Shown here: in pieces, positions 1 to 6,493 of the stretch
How the letters are laid out: each line of letters opens with the position of its first letter
Position numbering within the stretch: position 1 is the first letter of the stretch
NCBI GenBank assembly: GCA_011775825.1
Contig: JAABYK010000066.1
Coordinates: forward strand, 27,966-37,082
Length of the DNA: 9,117 bases
Direction of reading: 5' to 3'
Source of the DNA: Candidatus Zhuqueibacterota bacterium
GTDB taxonomy: Bacteria > Zhuqueibacterota > Zhuqueibacteria > Oceanimicrobiales > Oceanimicrobiaceae
Notes under the pieces: generated by a model
Database searches by the model: none
Told to the model about the DNA's origin: nothing
Seen by the model: only the letters and a program-made list of their open reading frames with translations
Position numbers and translations under genes: made by a program

Positions 1-1019
1 TAATCCTCCAACAATTCTGCTCGTCCCGAAGACGTGCTAATTTCAATCTTGGGCCGGTCGCTACCTTTGGTTGCGGTTTTGGTCACGTACTCATCGTCCC
101 ATTTGTAATAGACCTCCTCGTTGTCGAACTCGAAAGGCGCTCTGATGTCTCCTCTGCGGGTTTTGGCGGTCATTTTGATGAAGCCTTTGATGGGATTCTT
201 GTTGAAGTTCAGAACGGCGTCACCGGAGGCGGAGGACAGCTTCAAATCGAATTGCGGGCTTTTTGTCAATATGACTTCCACATCACCAGAGGCCGCGCTG
301 AATTCACTTCTATCTTTGATATCAATGCCTCGAGCGTCGATGTCGCCGCTGGCCGTGCCCACGTCAAATTCTCCGGAGGCATTGGTGACCAGGATTCTCC
401 CGGATGCCGTACCAAATTCGATTTCGCCCTCTATTTCTTCCGCGGTGATGCGACCGCTCGCGGTGCCGATTTCCAGCGTGCCGGAGAATTTGGTCAACTC
501 CACATCGCCTGAGGCTGTACTGAAACGAATGTCGCCATTCAGGTTGCGGGCGTCGATGTCCCCGCTGGCGGTGCTGCCCCGGAATTCACCGTTCAAATTT
601 CGCAGCGAAAGATTGCCGGATGCAGTTTCTGCCTCAAGAACACAAGTCAAGTCAGCGGCTTCAAAATCACCGGAAGCTGTCGAAAAATCGAGGTTCGTGT
701 TATCGGGAACCGTCAGTCTCCAGGTTGAGCGACCGCGATTGCTGCGTCCTCTGAACCTCTCGATTAGCTCCAATCGATCGCCTCTTTGTTCTAGCTCAGG
801 TTGGTAATCATACTCATCGTAGGTATAGGTTAGCTCTACTTTCAGCACGTTCGCTTTCCCCTTTTTCACAATGCAATCGCCACTCACGGTCTTGATGCGG
901 ACCTGTTTTACATTTTCGAACGTCTCGCTGATTTTGCCTTCCTGAAAAGCAAAGACTTGCGGAGAAACATTTAACATTAGAATAGAGAGTATCATGAACA
1001 ACTTGAAAAGCGATTTCAT
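1..1019 (-). CDS. DUF4097-type secreted beta-strand-repeat protein
   Basis: Read on the minus strand from ATG at 1019, the frame is open for 339 codons to position 3. The two remaining bases (TA) would begin the next codon, which is probably the stop, so the gene is nearly complete. Residues 1-24 form a signal peptide: MKSLF, a hydrophobic core, then VFA before FQEGK, a signal peptidase I type site. The mature part has a strongly periodic motif, (S/T)-A-S-G-(D/N/R), recurring about nine times every 15-21 residues from roughly residue 115 to 265, with a final ISTSSGR near the C-terminus. This is the pattern of DUF4097/putative adhesin proteins, predicted to fold as a stacked beta structure in the periplasm or on the surface. 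No enzymatic residues are recognisable and the biological role is unknown. An AAAGGAG ribosome binding site lies 7 bases before the ATG. The gene is divergent from the decayed blaI locus. Family assignment is fairly sure; function is not. Confidence 0.85.
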   Translation of the reverse strand, partial: MKSLFKLFMILSILMLNVSPQVFAFQEGKISETFENVKQVRIKTVSGDCIVKKGKANVLKVELTYTYDEYDYQPELEQRGDRLELIERFRGRSNRGRSTWRLTVPDNTNLDFSTASGDFEAADLTCVLEAETASGNLSLRNLNGEFRGSTASGDIDARNLNGDIRFSTASGDVELTKFSGTLEIGTASGRITAEEIEGEIEFGTASGRILVTNASGEFDVGTASGDIDARGIDIKDRSEFSAASGDVEVILTKSPQFDLKLSSASGDAVLNFNKNPIKGFIKMTAKTRRGDIRAPFEFDNEEVYYKWDDEYVTKTATKGSDRPKIEISTSSGRAELLED

Positions 1020-1416
1020 TTTGATTCTCCTTTAGATTACATGTCAAGTTTATTGTGAATTGTGATAGATTTAGACAAAGACATACGTAACCCTTCAACC
1101 GTCCTTGCTTATCGCAGGAACAATCAAGGCAAAATAATTGACGTGAAGGCAATGCCGATAACCCTTGGTGTCGAGGTCAAAGCAAGATCGGAAGAGGATT
1201 TTGTTTTTCCGATGAAAATTTTAATTCAATTGTTTTGCCAAAAAATAGTTTGGGCATCAGAAGTTGAATAGTACCCACATGTTTAGCCGCTGATTCTCGA
1301 CGTAGATACCAGAAGGTATCAACATTAAATAAGACGCGAAACGCTCAAATTGGTTGGCATGAAAACCACAATTTTCTTAAATAGTGTCCAGGCTCAACTA
1401 GCACTAAAAATTTTTC
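1020..1416. other. Intergenic region without a recognisable gene
   Basis: This stretch separates the divergent DUF4097 gene and the blaI remnant. It contains a 69-codon open frame (1062-1271, plus) with no plausible ribosome binding site and no recognisable family. There is also a short inverted repeat GATACC-AGAA-GGTATC (1305-1320). The sequence AATAGTGTCC at 1380-1389 recurs at 1932-1941 on the other side of the pseudogenes. Nothing here supports a protein-coding call. Confidence 0.5.
1063..1098 (-). promoter_or_regulatory. Possible sigma-70 promoter of the DUF4097 gene
   Basis: On the minus strand TTGAAG (1093-1098) and TCTAAA (1070-1075) are separated by 17 bases. Each matches the consensus at 4 of 6 positions. 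The predicted transcript would start near 1063 and have a leader of about 43 bases containing the AAAGGAG ribosome binding site. Weak boxes; based on position and spacing only. Confidence 0.3.
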
Positions 1417-1445
1417 TTGACTTTTGATTACGTTTGTAATATATG
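1417..1445 (+). promoter_or_regulatory. Promoter of the blaI remnant
   Basis: TTGACT (1417-1422) and TATATG (1440-1445) are separated by 17 bases, good sigma-70-like boxes. Two BlaI-type dyads overlap the spacer/-10 region and lie immediately downstream, the arrangement expected of an autoregulated blaI/mecI/copY promoter. The promoter looks intact although the gene it serves is broken. Confidence 0.6.
1425..1442. promoter_or_regulatory. BlaI/MecI-type operator, upstream copy
   Basis: TGATTACG-TT-TGTAATAT is an imperfect dyad of the TACAnnTGTA class bound by BlaI/MecI/CopY winged-helix repressors. Its centre (1433.5) lies exactly 21 bp, about two helical turns, from the centre of the better dyad at 1446-1463, so dimers would bind on the same face of the DNA. 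It overlaps the promoter spacer and the -10 box. Confidence 0.6.
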
Positions 1446-1463
1446 TGACTACATTTGTAATCA
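1446..1463. promoter_or_regulatory. BlaI/MecI-type operator, downstream copy
   Basis: TGACTACA-TT-TGTAATCA is an 8-2-8 dyad with a single mismatch. It fits the TACAnnTGTA core of BlaI-family operators and lies between the -10 box and the ribosome binding site of the blaI remnant. Confidence 0.7.
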
Positions 1464-1476
1464 TAGGAGAGATAAC

Positions 1477-1580
1477 ATGCCAGGACTGCCGAAAATATCC
1501 GATACCGAGTGGGAAGTGATGTAGGTTGTCTGGGAGAAACCTTCCTGCACAGCCAACCAAATCGTGGAATCGCTTTCCCA
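1477..1580 (+). pseudogene. blaI/mecI/copY-family repressor, N-terminal remnant
   Basis: ATG at 1477 follows AGGAGA (1465-1470) by 6 bases. Translation gives MPGLPKISDTEWEVM, then a TAG stop (1522-1524), then VVWEKPSCTANQIVESLS in the same frame. This is the winged-helix N-terminus of BlaI/MecI/CopY repressors, whose usual text is DTEWEVM-K-VVWEK, so the TAG most simply comes from an AAG lysine codon by one base change. After about 34 codons homology stops near 1580, and the frame ends at TAA (1609-1611) inside SRPBCC-like sequence. The rest of the repressor (normally about 120-130 residues) and any M56/BlaR1 protease gene are missing. The intact family members repress their own operon and are released by proteolysis or metal, depending on subfamily; this copy cannot make a repressor. 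The identification is solid because motif and operators agree. Confidence 0.8.
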
Positions 1581-1876
1581 TAAGCGCGATTCATTTCGAA
1601 ATACCGATTAATGAACGTCGGGAGAAGGTTTGGAAAGCGATGGACAACGTGGAGAATATGAAAGAGTGGCAACCGAGTTTGAAGAGCTTCGAACATCAAA
1701 GTGGGGAACCAGGACAGGTCGGAGCCGTTTCCAAACTGACCTACAATGAGAATGGCAGAGAAATCGTGCTAACCGAGACTATTACGGGCCGAAAGGAGCC
1801 GGAAGAATTTTCTGGAACCTATGACAATCCCGTGGCCCGCAACAGGGTGAAAAACACGTTTGTTGAGCTCGATCGC
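1577..1876 (+). pseudogene. SRPBCC (START-like) domain protein, truncated remnant
   Basis: In a frame shifted by one relative to the blaI remnant, sequence reading ISAIHFEIPINERREKVWKAM, then WQPSLKSFEH, GEPGQVGAVSKL, GREIVLTETITGR and EEFSGTYDNP, up to NTFVELD, matches the N-terminal two thirds of small SRPBCC/polyketide-cyclase-like proteins, which have a hydrophobic ligand-binding fold. About 98 residues are recognisable out of a usual total near 150. The C-terminal helix is absent, replaced after about 1875 by an unrelated tail ending at TGA (1898-1900). No proper start codon remains: the 5' end is fused out of frame to blaI. A TTG-initiated frame (1526-1900) could in principle be translated, but its first 17 residues are out-of-frame blaI sequence. 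I read it as a deletion-generated remnant of a formerly neighbouring gene. Ligand unknown. Confidence 0.75.
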
Positions 1877-1956
1877 GGAAAGTTCAACGCACTTGCTTGA
1901 TACCTATAGAGTCGAAAAGCTCACCTTGAAGAATAGTGTCCCACTTCAATTAAAAA

Positions 1957-1982
1957 AACACATTTGTAATCTGTGTTACAGA
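1957..1982. promoter_or_regulatory. Degenerate BlaI-like box
   Basis: ACACATTTGTAATC contains the right half of the operator at 1446-1463 (ACATTTGTAATC is identical in 12 bases). It is followed by GTTACA, giving a TGTAAT-CTGT-GTTACA inverted arrangement. The left half of a normal dyad is degraded. It lies 3' of the pseudogenes and is not followed by a recognisable gene, so it may be a relic of a second BlaI-controlled promoter. Confidence 0.35.
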
Positions 1983-2042
1983 CTTTTAATAATTAATTTC
2001 TTATATTGCTGTACCATTTTCACTGCTCAATCGTTGACAAAG

Positions 2043-2099
2043 AATCTCGTTAACATCAACGGGCAATGGATTGGGATGTCATCCCACTGAACCGAGATT
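2043..2099. repeat. Nested inverted repeat
   Basis: An outer stem AATCTCG (2043-2049) pairs perfectly with CGAGATT (2093-2099). Two further pairs are possible past a bulged C. It encloses an inner near-perfect palindrome TGGGATG-T-CATCCCA (2072-2086). No T-run follows, so it is not a typical intrinsic terminator. Function unknown; a structured RNA, cruciform or mobile-element end are possibilities. Confidence 0.5.
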
Positions 2100-2426
2100 G
2101 AATAGGACAACAGATCCTGATTGATTTTCCGCTCAGGATGCACATCAGTGAGCCATCAAGGTCATTTTGCTATGTGCTGATAATTTACATTGTGGAGCGA
2201 GGAAACGATGCAGCTCGTCCCCTGAAAGTTTTCAACGGTGCAAATGAAAAATTGCTGACTTTTAAAAGTAAGTTTCTTATATTCTTAATTGCTTGGAATG
2301 TCGCAAAACGGCTTTCCACTTCCGAATGGTCAGTAATTGGAAATGTCGTGTTCATCAGGATCATTTTCTTAGTGTTGCTGCAAAAAGAATTTTCAGATTC
2401 GTGACACCTGAGGTCTCGTTTAACGA

Positions 2427-2438
2427 AGAGGATAATTG
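2427..2438 (+). promoter_or_regulatory. Ribosome binding site and TTG start of the kinase
   Basis: AGAGGA (2427-2432) lies only 3-4 bases before TTG (2436-2438), and the codon just before the TTG is an in-frame TAA. The frame therefore cannot extend upstream, and TTG is the first possible start. The short spacing and rare start codon suggest modest translation. Confidence 0.55.
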
Positions 2439-5400
2439 CAGAAAAAATCAAAAAATCCCGGGAATCTGCGTGAACGCGCAGAGAAAATTCTCAAAGAAGA
2501 CTCAAAACACCTCAAAGACATCCCCCCGGAAAACATTCAGAGCCTGATTCATGAGTTGCATGTGCATCAGGTCGAGCTGGAAGTTCAGAATGAAGAACTA
2601 CGCCAGGCACAACAGGAACTCGAAGCCTCCCGAGTAAAGTATTTCGAACTTTACGACTTTGCCCCCATCGGCTATTTCACATTTGACGAAAAGAAGTTCA
2701 TCCGGGGAGTCAATCTGACTGGCGCCAGGCTATTGGGCGTGGAAAGAGGTTTCTTGATCGGGATGCCTTTTGCTAATTACGTGATGCCGGATTGTCAGGG
2801 GGAATTTTACGATTATATCCGAAAAGTTTTTGACGCCCGAACGAAACAGACGTGCGAACTTAAACTTAAGGGAAGTAACGGCACGCCATTTTTTGTCACG
2901 ATGGAAAGCATGGCTTTATGGGATGAAGAGGGCAATTTCAGCAAATGCCTGTCGGCCATAAGCGACATCACCGAACGCAAACAAACGGAACAGGCGCTGC
3001 ACTCGGCTCAGGAGGAACTCGAAACCGAGGTTCAAAATCGCACCGTGGAGTTGTCAAAAGCCAACGAGGAGATGCGAGCAGAAATCGCCGAACGCAAACA
3101 ATTTGAAGAAAAGGTCAGAGCAAGTGAGAAGCGCTATCGAAATCTGTTTAAGAATACGCCGATTGCCATTTGGGAAGAAGATTTTACGGAAGTGGGAAAG
3201 TGGCTTGCAAAACTGCACAGGAAGGGCGTGCGCAGTTTCCATGAATATTTGCGAACTCAGCCAGGCGAGCTGAAAGTCGCCCTAAACCTGGTGCGTATCC
3301 TCGACGTAAATCAGGCGGCCATCAGGCTACTGGAAGCGGAAAGTAAAGAACATCTGCTTTCGAAATTCACTTGGCTTTTTACAGAAGAAACTTACGAAGC
3401 GTTTATCGAACAGTTGACAGCCATCTGGGAAAATAAAACACACGTCAGAACTGAGCTAACCGGAGTCACCCTCAAAGGCCATCGCATCGATTGCATACTG
3501 CACTGGTTTGCACCAAAAACCAACGGCCGGCTGGATTTATCAAAGGTCATCGTCGCCATCTCCAACGTCACTGAACTGAAGCAAGCGCATGAGGAGTTAC
3601 AACAACGTGAAGAACATTTTCGGTCGCTCATCGAAAACGCTTCCGATATCATTACCATCGTAGATGCGGAAGGAAAATTCACCTACCAAAGCCCCGCAGT
3701 GGAACGGGTGCTCGGATACAAACCGAAGGACCTCCTTGGGAAGAATGCCTTCGACCTGGTTCATCCGGATGATGTGAATCTGGTCCAAGAAAAATTTAGA
3801 CAAGTGATGGAACATCCCGGCAGTGCGGAAACCGCCTGGTTCCGTTTTCGTCATAAGAATGGCTCATGGCGTGTGCTCGAGTCCACCGGCAAAACGCTTT
3901 CGAAGGATTCGAATGAAACAGGGATGGTTATTAACTCCCGCAACATTACGCAGCGAAAACAGGCGCAAGAAGCGCTACAGGAAAGTGAGGAACGCTTTCG
4001 CCGGATTTTCGAGGAAGGTCCGCTTGGCATGGCCATAATTTCTCCCGATTATCGATTTGTTACCGTGAATGACAGATTGTGCCAAATTTTAGGCTACACG
4101 AAAGAAGAACTGACAGAGTTGAAGTTCCCGGACATCACGTATCCCGCAGACATTGAGCAAAGCCTGAAGTCTGCAGAACAGCTAAGAGCGGGCAAAACCC
4201 GATCACTCAAACTCGAAAAACGGTATATTAGGAAAAGCGGTGAATATGTTTGGGTGGAATTAACGGGCTCCACCATACGAGATGAGCAAGAAAAGCTGCG
4301 TTATTATTTGGTAATGATTGAGGACATCTCCGAACGCAAGCGGAGAAACGAAGAAATTCAGTTACTCCTCACGACGACTCAGGCCATTCATCGAGCCAAA
4401 AATTTCCGTGCGGCGTTAGGTATCGCACTTGACGAAATCTGTCGGTTTACGGGTTGGGACTATGGCGAAGTATGGATACCACATGCCGGCGGGAAATTGA
4501 TCGAATACGGTTCGAGTTGGTGCATCGACTCAAATCGGTTGCAAAAATTTGCCCGAATGGCAGAGAAGAAATCGTTTCAGAAAAATGAAGGATTAGTGGG
4601 ACGAGTTTGGGCATCAAAAAAATCGACATGGATCGCGAATATTGCAAACGTGTCCAAAAAGATTTTTCACCGCAAGAAGGTGGCTTTGGAAGTTGGCTTT
4701 AACACCGCATTGGCGATGGCAATTGTGGATAATGATGAGGTCCTGGCTGTTTTACTGCTTTTCATGTTTGAATCTCGGGAGGAAGACCAACGGCAGCTTG
4801 AACTAATCTCCTCTGTGGCAACTCAACTTGGTACCACGCTTCAGCGTAAGAAAGCCGAAGAGGCGTTTAGGGGATTGGTGGAATCGTCTCCCGCCGCCAT
4901 CATGGTTGCGCATGATGGCGAAATCGCGTATTTGAATCCCGCTGGCTTGAAGCTACTTGGTTACCAGTCAATATCTGAACCTGGGAAACATGTTCTTGAG
5001 GATTTATTTGCTCCACAACATAAAAGCTTGGTTGCGGACTTAAGAAAAGGTAAGCAAGAATTGCCACACCATCAAAGTGAAGTACAATTAATTCGAAAAG
5101 ACGACACACCTGTGGATGTCGCCATAACGTTCATCCGCACGACGTTTCAGGGTAAGCCTGCTTTGGTCGGTTTGGCCCTGGACATCACCGAGAAGAAGCA
5201 TCTCGAAAGAGAAGCCAAACGTGTGGAACAACTCACTAAAATAGGCGAATTTTCGGCATCCATTGCCCACGAACTCCGAAATCCCTTAGGTTCCATTAGT
5301 TTGAATTGTGATTTACTCTCGGAGCGCTTGGAGATTCCTGAAGAATATCAAGAGCAGTTTCAGGATATCATGCAAGGGATAGACCAATTGGAGAACATCG

Positions 5401-5903
5401 TCAAGGACATTCTTAGTTTTGCCCGACCGGCAGAACCCCAACTGCGCATCGAGAACATTCATCAGGTTTTGGACAGCGCGCTGAGAATGGTTGAACCCGA
5501 ACTTGAACAAGCGAATATCATCATCGCCAAAAACTATAGCGCTACTCGAGTGAGAACCCGAATCGATGCCGATCAAATTGTTCAGGTTTTCGTAAATCTA
5601 TTCTTGAATGCGAAAGAAGCAATGGGAGTTAGTGGAAAACTAACTGTCTCGACTGTTTCGCACAAGGATTCTGTGGAGGTGCAAGTTTCGGATACCGGAT
5701 CCGGAATTCCTTCTGAGTTTATGGAGAAACTGTTTGAGCCCTTTTTTACAACTAAGAAAAAGGGCACGGGGTTAGGCCTGGCAATTAGTCACAGAATTTT
5801 GGAGAAACATAATAGCAAAATATTTGTTGAAAGTGAGGAGGGGAAAGGCACAACCTTCACGGTTCGCTTTCCATTAGCTGGCTATTCAAAATCCTTCCTT
5901 TGA
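2436..5903 (+). CDS. Soluble multi-PAS/GAF sensor histidine kinase
   Basis: The 1155-residue protein begins with a helical segment (about 1-65; IHELHVHQVELEVQNEEL), a coiled-coil-like lead seen in many PAS kinases. Domains follow: PAS1 (68-185, ending DITERK), coiled coil (190-230), PAS2 (232-382, with the long EDFTEVGKWLAKL insertion), PAS3 (393-509), PAS4 (518-637), GAF (642-803), PAS5 (810-921), HisKA with His945 in AHELRNPLGSI, and HATPase_c with Asn1058 in the N box, D1086-TGSGI and G1110-TGLGL. All kinase motifs are intact. There is no transmembrane segment or signal peptide, so it senses a cytoplasmic signal; the ligand cannot be read from sequence. The HisKA/HATPase core is NtrB-like and its likely partner is the NtrC-type regulator 590 bp downstream. 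The start is TTG at 2436, immediately after an in-frame TAA and after AGAGGA (2427-2432). No in-frame ATG would keep the family-typical N-terminus. The last residues (YSKSFL) and stop come from the adjoining repeat. Confidence 0.93.
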   Translation: MQKKSKNPGNLRERAEKILKEDSKHLKDIPPENIQSLIHELHVHQVELEVQNEELRQAQQELEASRVKYFELYDFAPIGYFTFDEKKFIRGVNLTGARLLGVERGFLIGMPFANYVMPDCQGEFYDYIRKVFDARTKQTCELKLKGSNGTPFFVTMESMALWDEEGNFSKCLSAISDITERKQTEQALHSAQEELETEVQNRTVELSKANEEMRAEIAERKQFEEKVRASEKRYRNLFKNTPIAIWEEDFTEVGKWLAKLHRKGVRSFHEYLRTQPGELKVALNLVRILDVNQAAIRLLEAESKEHLLSKFTWLFTEETYEAFIEQLTAIWENKTHVRTELTGVTLKGHRIDCILHWFAPKTNGRLDLSKVIVAISNVTELKQAHEELQQREEHFRSLIENASDIITIVDAEGKFTYQSPAVERVLGYKPKDLLGKNAFDLVHPDDVNLVQEKFRQVMEHPGSAETAWFRFRHKNGSWRVLESTGKTLSKDSNETGMVINSRNITQRKQAQEALQESEERFRRIFEEGPLGMAIISPDYRFVTVNDRLCQILGYTKEELTELKFPDITYPADIEQSLKSAEQLRAGKTRSLKLEKRYIRKSGEYVWVELTGSTIRDEQEKLRYYLVMIEDISERKRRNEEIQLLLTTTQAIHRAKNFRAALGIALDEICRFTGWDYGEVWIPHAGGKLIEYGSSWCIDSNRLQKFARMAEKKSFQKNEGLVGRVWASKKSTWIANIANVSKKIFHRKKVALEVGFNTALAMAIVDNDEVLAVLLLFMFESREEDQRQLELISSVATQLGTTLQRKKAEEAFRGLVESSPAAIMVAHDGEIAYLNPAGLKLLGYQSISEPGKHVLEDLFAPQHKSLVADLRKGKQELPHHQSEVQLIRKDDTPVDVAITFIRTTFQGKPALVGLALDITEKKHLEREAKRVEQLTKIGEFSASIAHELRNPLGSISLNCDLLSERLEIPEEYQEQFQDIMQGIDQLENIVKDILSFARPAEPQLRIENIHQVLDSALRMVEPELEQANIIIAKNYSATRVRTRIDADQIVQVFVNLFLNAKEAMGVSGKLTVSTVSHKDSVEVQVSDTGSGIPSEFMEKLFEPFFTTKKKGTGLGLAISHRILEKHNSKIFVESEEGKGTTFTVRFPLAGYSKSFL

Positions 5904-6139
5904 AGTGGGAAGATTTCGCGGAGCGAAATCGGGGGGATGTTAGTTTTGGGGCGATTAGGTGGAGTTTGCAAGATTGGAGCAGACTCAGTGTCACGAAGAA
6001 AACTTATAGCCCACAATCCGTGATGTAAAGCAGAACATGGAACGCCGTGTTGGCTCGATTGATAAATCTAAGGTGAAAGAGGATTAGGTGGTAGTAACAC
6101 CCCCCGCCGCTGCCGCGGCACCCCCCTCAAGGGGGATCA
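5887..6139. repeat. 250-bp tandem repeat, copy A
   Basis: First of two complete copies (period about 253 bp). Order inside the unit: a CCTTTGAAGG-type palindrome (degenerate here), an 8-bp hairpin GATTTCGC-GGA-GCGAAATC (5912-5930), a diverged 150-bp middle, then a GC-rich end (6093-6136) with TGCCGCGGCA and CCCCC-TCAA-GGGGG palindromes that is almost identical in copy B. The first 17 bases are also the last codons of the kinase gene. Confidence 0.85.
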
Positions 6140-6389
6140 CAAGAATCCCCCTTTGAAGGGGGAAGATTTCGCGTTTAGCGAAATCAGGGGGATGTTGGTT
6201 TGGAGCGATTAGGTCGAGGTCGAAACATTAGAGCAGATTCGCTGCCACAAAGAAAGCTCGTAGCGTACACACGATGTGAAGCAGGACATGGACGCCGTGT
6301 TGCCTGGATTGATGAATTTGAGGTGAAGGAGGGTTAGGTGGAGTAACACCCCCCGCCGCTGCCGCGGCACCCCCCTCAAGGGGGGATTT
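6140..6389. repeat. 250-bp tandem repeat, copy B
   Basis: Second full copy, about 250 bp. It begins with a perfect CCCCCTTTGAAGGGGG palindrome (6147-6162) and the hairpin GATTTCGC-GTTTA-GCGAAATC (6165-6185), and ends with the GC-rich block 6342-6387. The middle (about 6200-6335) aligns with copy A throughout but with many substitutions and small indels, so the duplication is not recent, or the GC-rich ends are homogenised or conserved. Confidence 0.85.
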
Positions 6390-6441
6390 CAAGAGTCTCC
6401 CTTTGATAGGGGGAGATTCGCGCAAGCGAAATCAGGAGGAT
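6390..6441. repeat. Partial third copy of the tandem repeat
   Basis: Only the palindromic head of the unit is present: CTCCCTTTGATAGGGGGAG, then GATTCGC-GCAA-GCGAAATC (6415-6433), which has lost one T from the left arm but keeps the stem and carries a GNRA-type tetraloop. Similarity ends at about 6441, 53 bp before the response-regulator start. Confidence 0.75.
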
Positions 6442-6493
6442 GACCCAGATTAAGCAGCGATTGTGCCATATTAACCAATGACCGAAAAGCAGC

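Larger units (their letters stand above)
1901..2435. other. Gene-free stretch before the kinase
   Basis: No coding frame with family resemblance is visible on either strand. The open frames at 1860-2090 and 2138-2404 have no ribosome binding site and unlikely composition. The stretch holds a BlaI-like half box (1957-1982), a nested inverted repeat (2043-2099), a 10-base word shared with the candidate activator site near 8065 (2172-2181), and presumably the kinase promoter. I could not identify convincing -35/-10 or -24/-12 boxes for the kinase. Confidence 0.5.
5904..6493. other. Repeat-filled spacer between kinase and regulator genes
   Basis: The 590-bp gap holds no supportable gene; almost all of it is the tandem repeat array. 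The last 52 bp before the regulator have no strong Shine-Dalgarno sequence and no clear promoter. The strong hairpins could attenuate or process transcription from the kinase into the regulator gene. Whether the two genes form one operon cannot be decided from sequence. Confidence 0.6.

Noticed and set aside
121..807. Long plus-strand open frame of 228 codons, and a second one at 252-512
   Set aside because: Both are antisense to the DUF4097 gene and arise from its repetitive TASG codons. They lack ribosome binding sites and resemble no protein family.
1062..1271. 69-codon plus-strand frame upstream of the blaI remnant
   Set aside because: No ribosome binding site, no recognisable motif, and it overlaps the likely promoter of the divergent DUF4097 gene.
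1526..1900. A TTG-initiated frame as a genuine SRPBCC gene
   Set aside because: Its first residues are out-of-frame blaI sequence, and the C-terminal third of the fold is missing. A fused and truncated remnant explains it better.
2330..2346. TGGTCAG...TTGG as a sigma-54 promoter for the kinase
   Set aside because: The spacing between the GG and the -12 element does not fit and the GC dinucleotide is absent.
6228..6425. Minus-strand 65-codon frame rich in Gly, Ala and Pro
   Set aside because: It is simply the palindromic repeat translated; such frames are common artefacts of these elements.
5887..6441. CRISPR array or rRNA/tRNA-like structure for the GC-rich repeats
   Set aside because: The units are about 250 bp, tandem and diverged in the middle, with no short identical repeats separated by unique spacers. 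They show no RNA-gene motifs.
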